NCBI GenBank assembly: GCA_027364815.1
Contig: DAHXOQ010000115.1
Span: 1-5,823, forward strand
From: Acidobacteriaceae bacterium
Lineage (GTDB): Bacteria > Acidobacteriota > Terriglobia > Terriglobales > Acidobacteriaceae
Length of the DNA stretch: 5,823 nucleotides
Direction: 5' to 3'
The translations under genes and the position numbers were made by a program. The notes below the pieces were generated by a model that was not told the DNA's origin, did no database searches, and saw only the letters and a list, made by a program, of their open reading frames with translations. This document shows positions 5,437-5,823 of this stretch, piece by piece (within the stretch, counting starts at the first letter, position 1; every line of letters begins with the position of its first letter).

Positions 5437-5465
5437 AGTCTAGGCAGTGCTGAAAGGTGTGTCAA
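5437..5465 (-). promoter_or_regulatory. Promoter of the hrcA-grpE-dnaJ operon
   Basis: On the minus strand, a perfect -35 box TTGACA (5465-5460) is followed after 17 bases by TAGACT (5442-5437), a good -10. Transcription would start near 5430, leaving a leader of about 120 bases before hrcA. Within the spacer, TCAGCACTG (5453-5445) matches seven of nine bases of the left arm of CIRCE (TTAGCACTC). The matching right arm is absent at the standard 9-base spacing. Confidence 0.72.
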
Positions 5466-5515
5466 GGAGGGCGGAATGCACGCTAAGAACTGATTCAGTA
5501 ATTGGGAAGGCGAGG

Positions 5516-5823
5516 CTATGGACCCTCGTAATAGCCGGCGATGGCGCGTGCTACGAGGCCGGGACGGTTCACTTTGACGTCGATGGAGTGATAGGTGAAT
5601 GGCTTGCCGGTTTCAGTCGGTGTGTAGCGCAGGGTGTAATAGGAATTTGCGTCGTCGACACAGCGGGTGATCTGACCTGCGAGATCGTTGCTTGGGTCGG
5701 TGACGATGCCGCCACTATTGATGGCGAGAACCTGCAAGGCGAGGTTGGCCGAATCGGCATCGGATTTTTTACGGACGGGCTTCAGATAATCCTGATAGAG
5801 AATTGAGTTCGATGCATCATCGG
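5516..5823 (-). CDS. VWFA-related Acidobacteria protein, C-terminal part (5' end outside window)
   Basis: The frame is open from the right edge (first full codon at 5821) to TAG at 5518-5516, giving the last 101 residues. The segment LQVLAINSGGIVTDPSNDLAGQITRCVDDANSYYTLRYTPT followed by SIDVKVNRPGLVARAIAGYYEGP matches the end of the von Willebrand factor A-related family expanded in Acidobacteria. In these proteins a Gly-Gly segment, a DLAGQI helix and a YYTLRY strand precede a terminal beta region. Full-length members are usually about 300 residues or more, with a signal peptide and an N-terminal VWA fold, and are probably exported; none of that is visible here. Their function is not established. 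It lies upstream of hrcA on the same strand, 50 bp from the hrcA -35 box, with no clear terminator, so some read-through is possible. Confidence 0.82.
   Translation of the reverse strand, partial: DDASNSILYQDYLKPVRKKSDADSANLALQVLAINSGGIVTDPSNDLAGQITRCVDDANSYYTLRYTPTETGKPFTYHSIDVKVNRPGLVARAIAGYYEGP

Noticed and set aside
5427..5453. Full CIRCE operator in the hrcA promoter
   Set aside because: One arm matches 7 of 9 bases, but the opposite arm at the required spacing (5427-5435, CTCCTCTTT) matches only about 2 of 9.
5489..5499. ACTGATTCAGT palindrome downstream of the VWFA-related gene as a terminator
   Set aside because: It has a five-base arm with a one-base centre and no T tract, too weak to call a terminator.
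5447..5806. Plus-strand reading frame opposite the VWFA-related gene
   Set aside because: The minus strand encodes the recognised family C-terminus; the plus-strand frame is its shadow.

Overview
The window looks like chromosomal DNA of an acidobacterium, probably class Terriglobia. The best taxonomic clue is the gene fragment at the right edge. Its C-terminal sequence, with a YYTLRY motif and a VKVNRPGL..R...GYY ending, matches the VWFA-related family that is greatly expanded in Acidobacteria. Short intergenic palindromes with a CTAAAG or CTGAAG centre fit the same origin. The core genes are GC-rich (about 58-62% in lines I counted) and conserved. No RNA gene, CRISPR array, transposase or phage gene is visible.

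Layout, left to right: (1) a plus-strand gene, cut at its 5' end by the window edge, for a YhaM-type OB-fold/HD-domain 3'-5' exoribonuclease (to 847). (2) A minus-strand VapBC-like toxin-antitoxin pair (850-1574) that is clearly more AT-rich than its neighbours. It has its own promoter covered by 12-bp direct repeats (1592-1633). (3) A minus-strand gene for a single-domain EVE protein (1635-2015). Its stop codon is one base from the -35 box of the toxin-antitoxin promoter. (4) A 268-bp intergenic region (2016-2283) holding a strong hairpin terminator and a small family of REP-like palindromes. (5) A minus-strand heat-shock cluster, hrcA-grpE-dnaJ (5307 to 2284), with a near-consensus sigma-70-type promoter and a leader hairpin in front of hrcA. 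(6) The 3' end of the VWFA-related gene (5516 to the edge).

How the genes relate: HrcA is the expected repressor of heat-shock genes. GrpE and DnaJ are the nucleotide-exchange factor and J-domain co-chaperone of DnaK, but dnaK itself is not between or beside them here. The toxin-antitoxin pair looks like a later insertion into a formerly convergent junction between the exoribonuclease and EVE genes. Only 2 bp separate the toxin stop from the exoribonuclease stop.

I do not see a demonstrably new multi-gene system. The most interesting parts are the toxin-antitoxin control region, its linkage to the EVE gene, the palindrome family, and the non-canonical regulatory region of hrcA.
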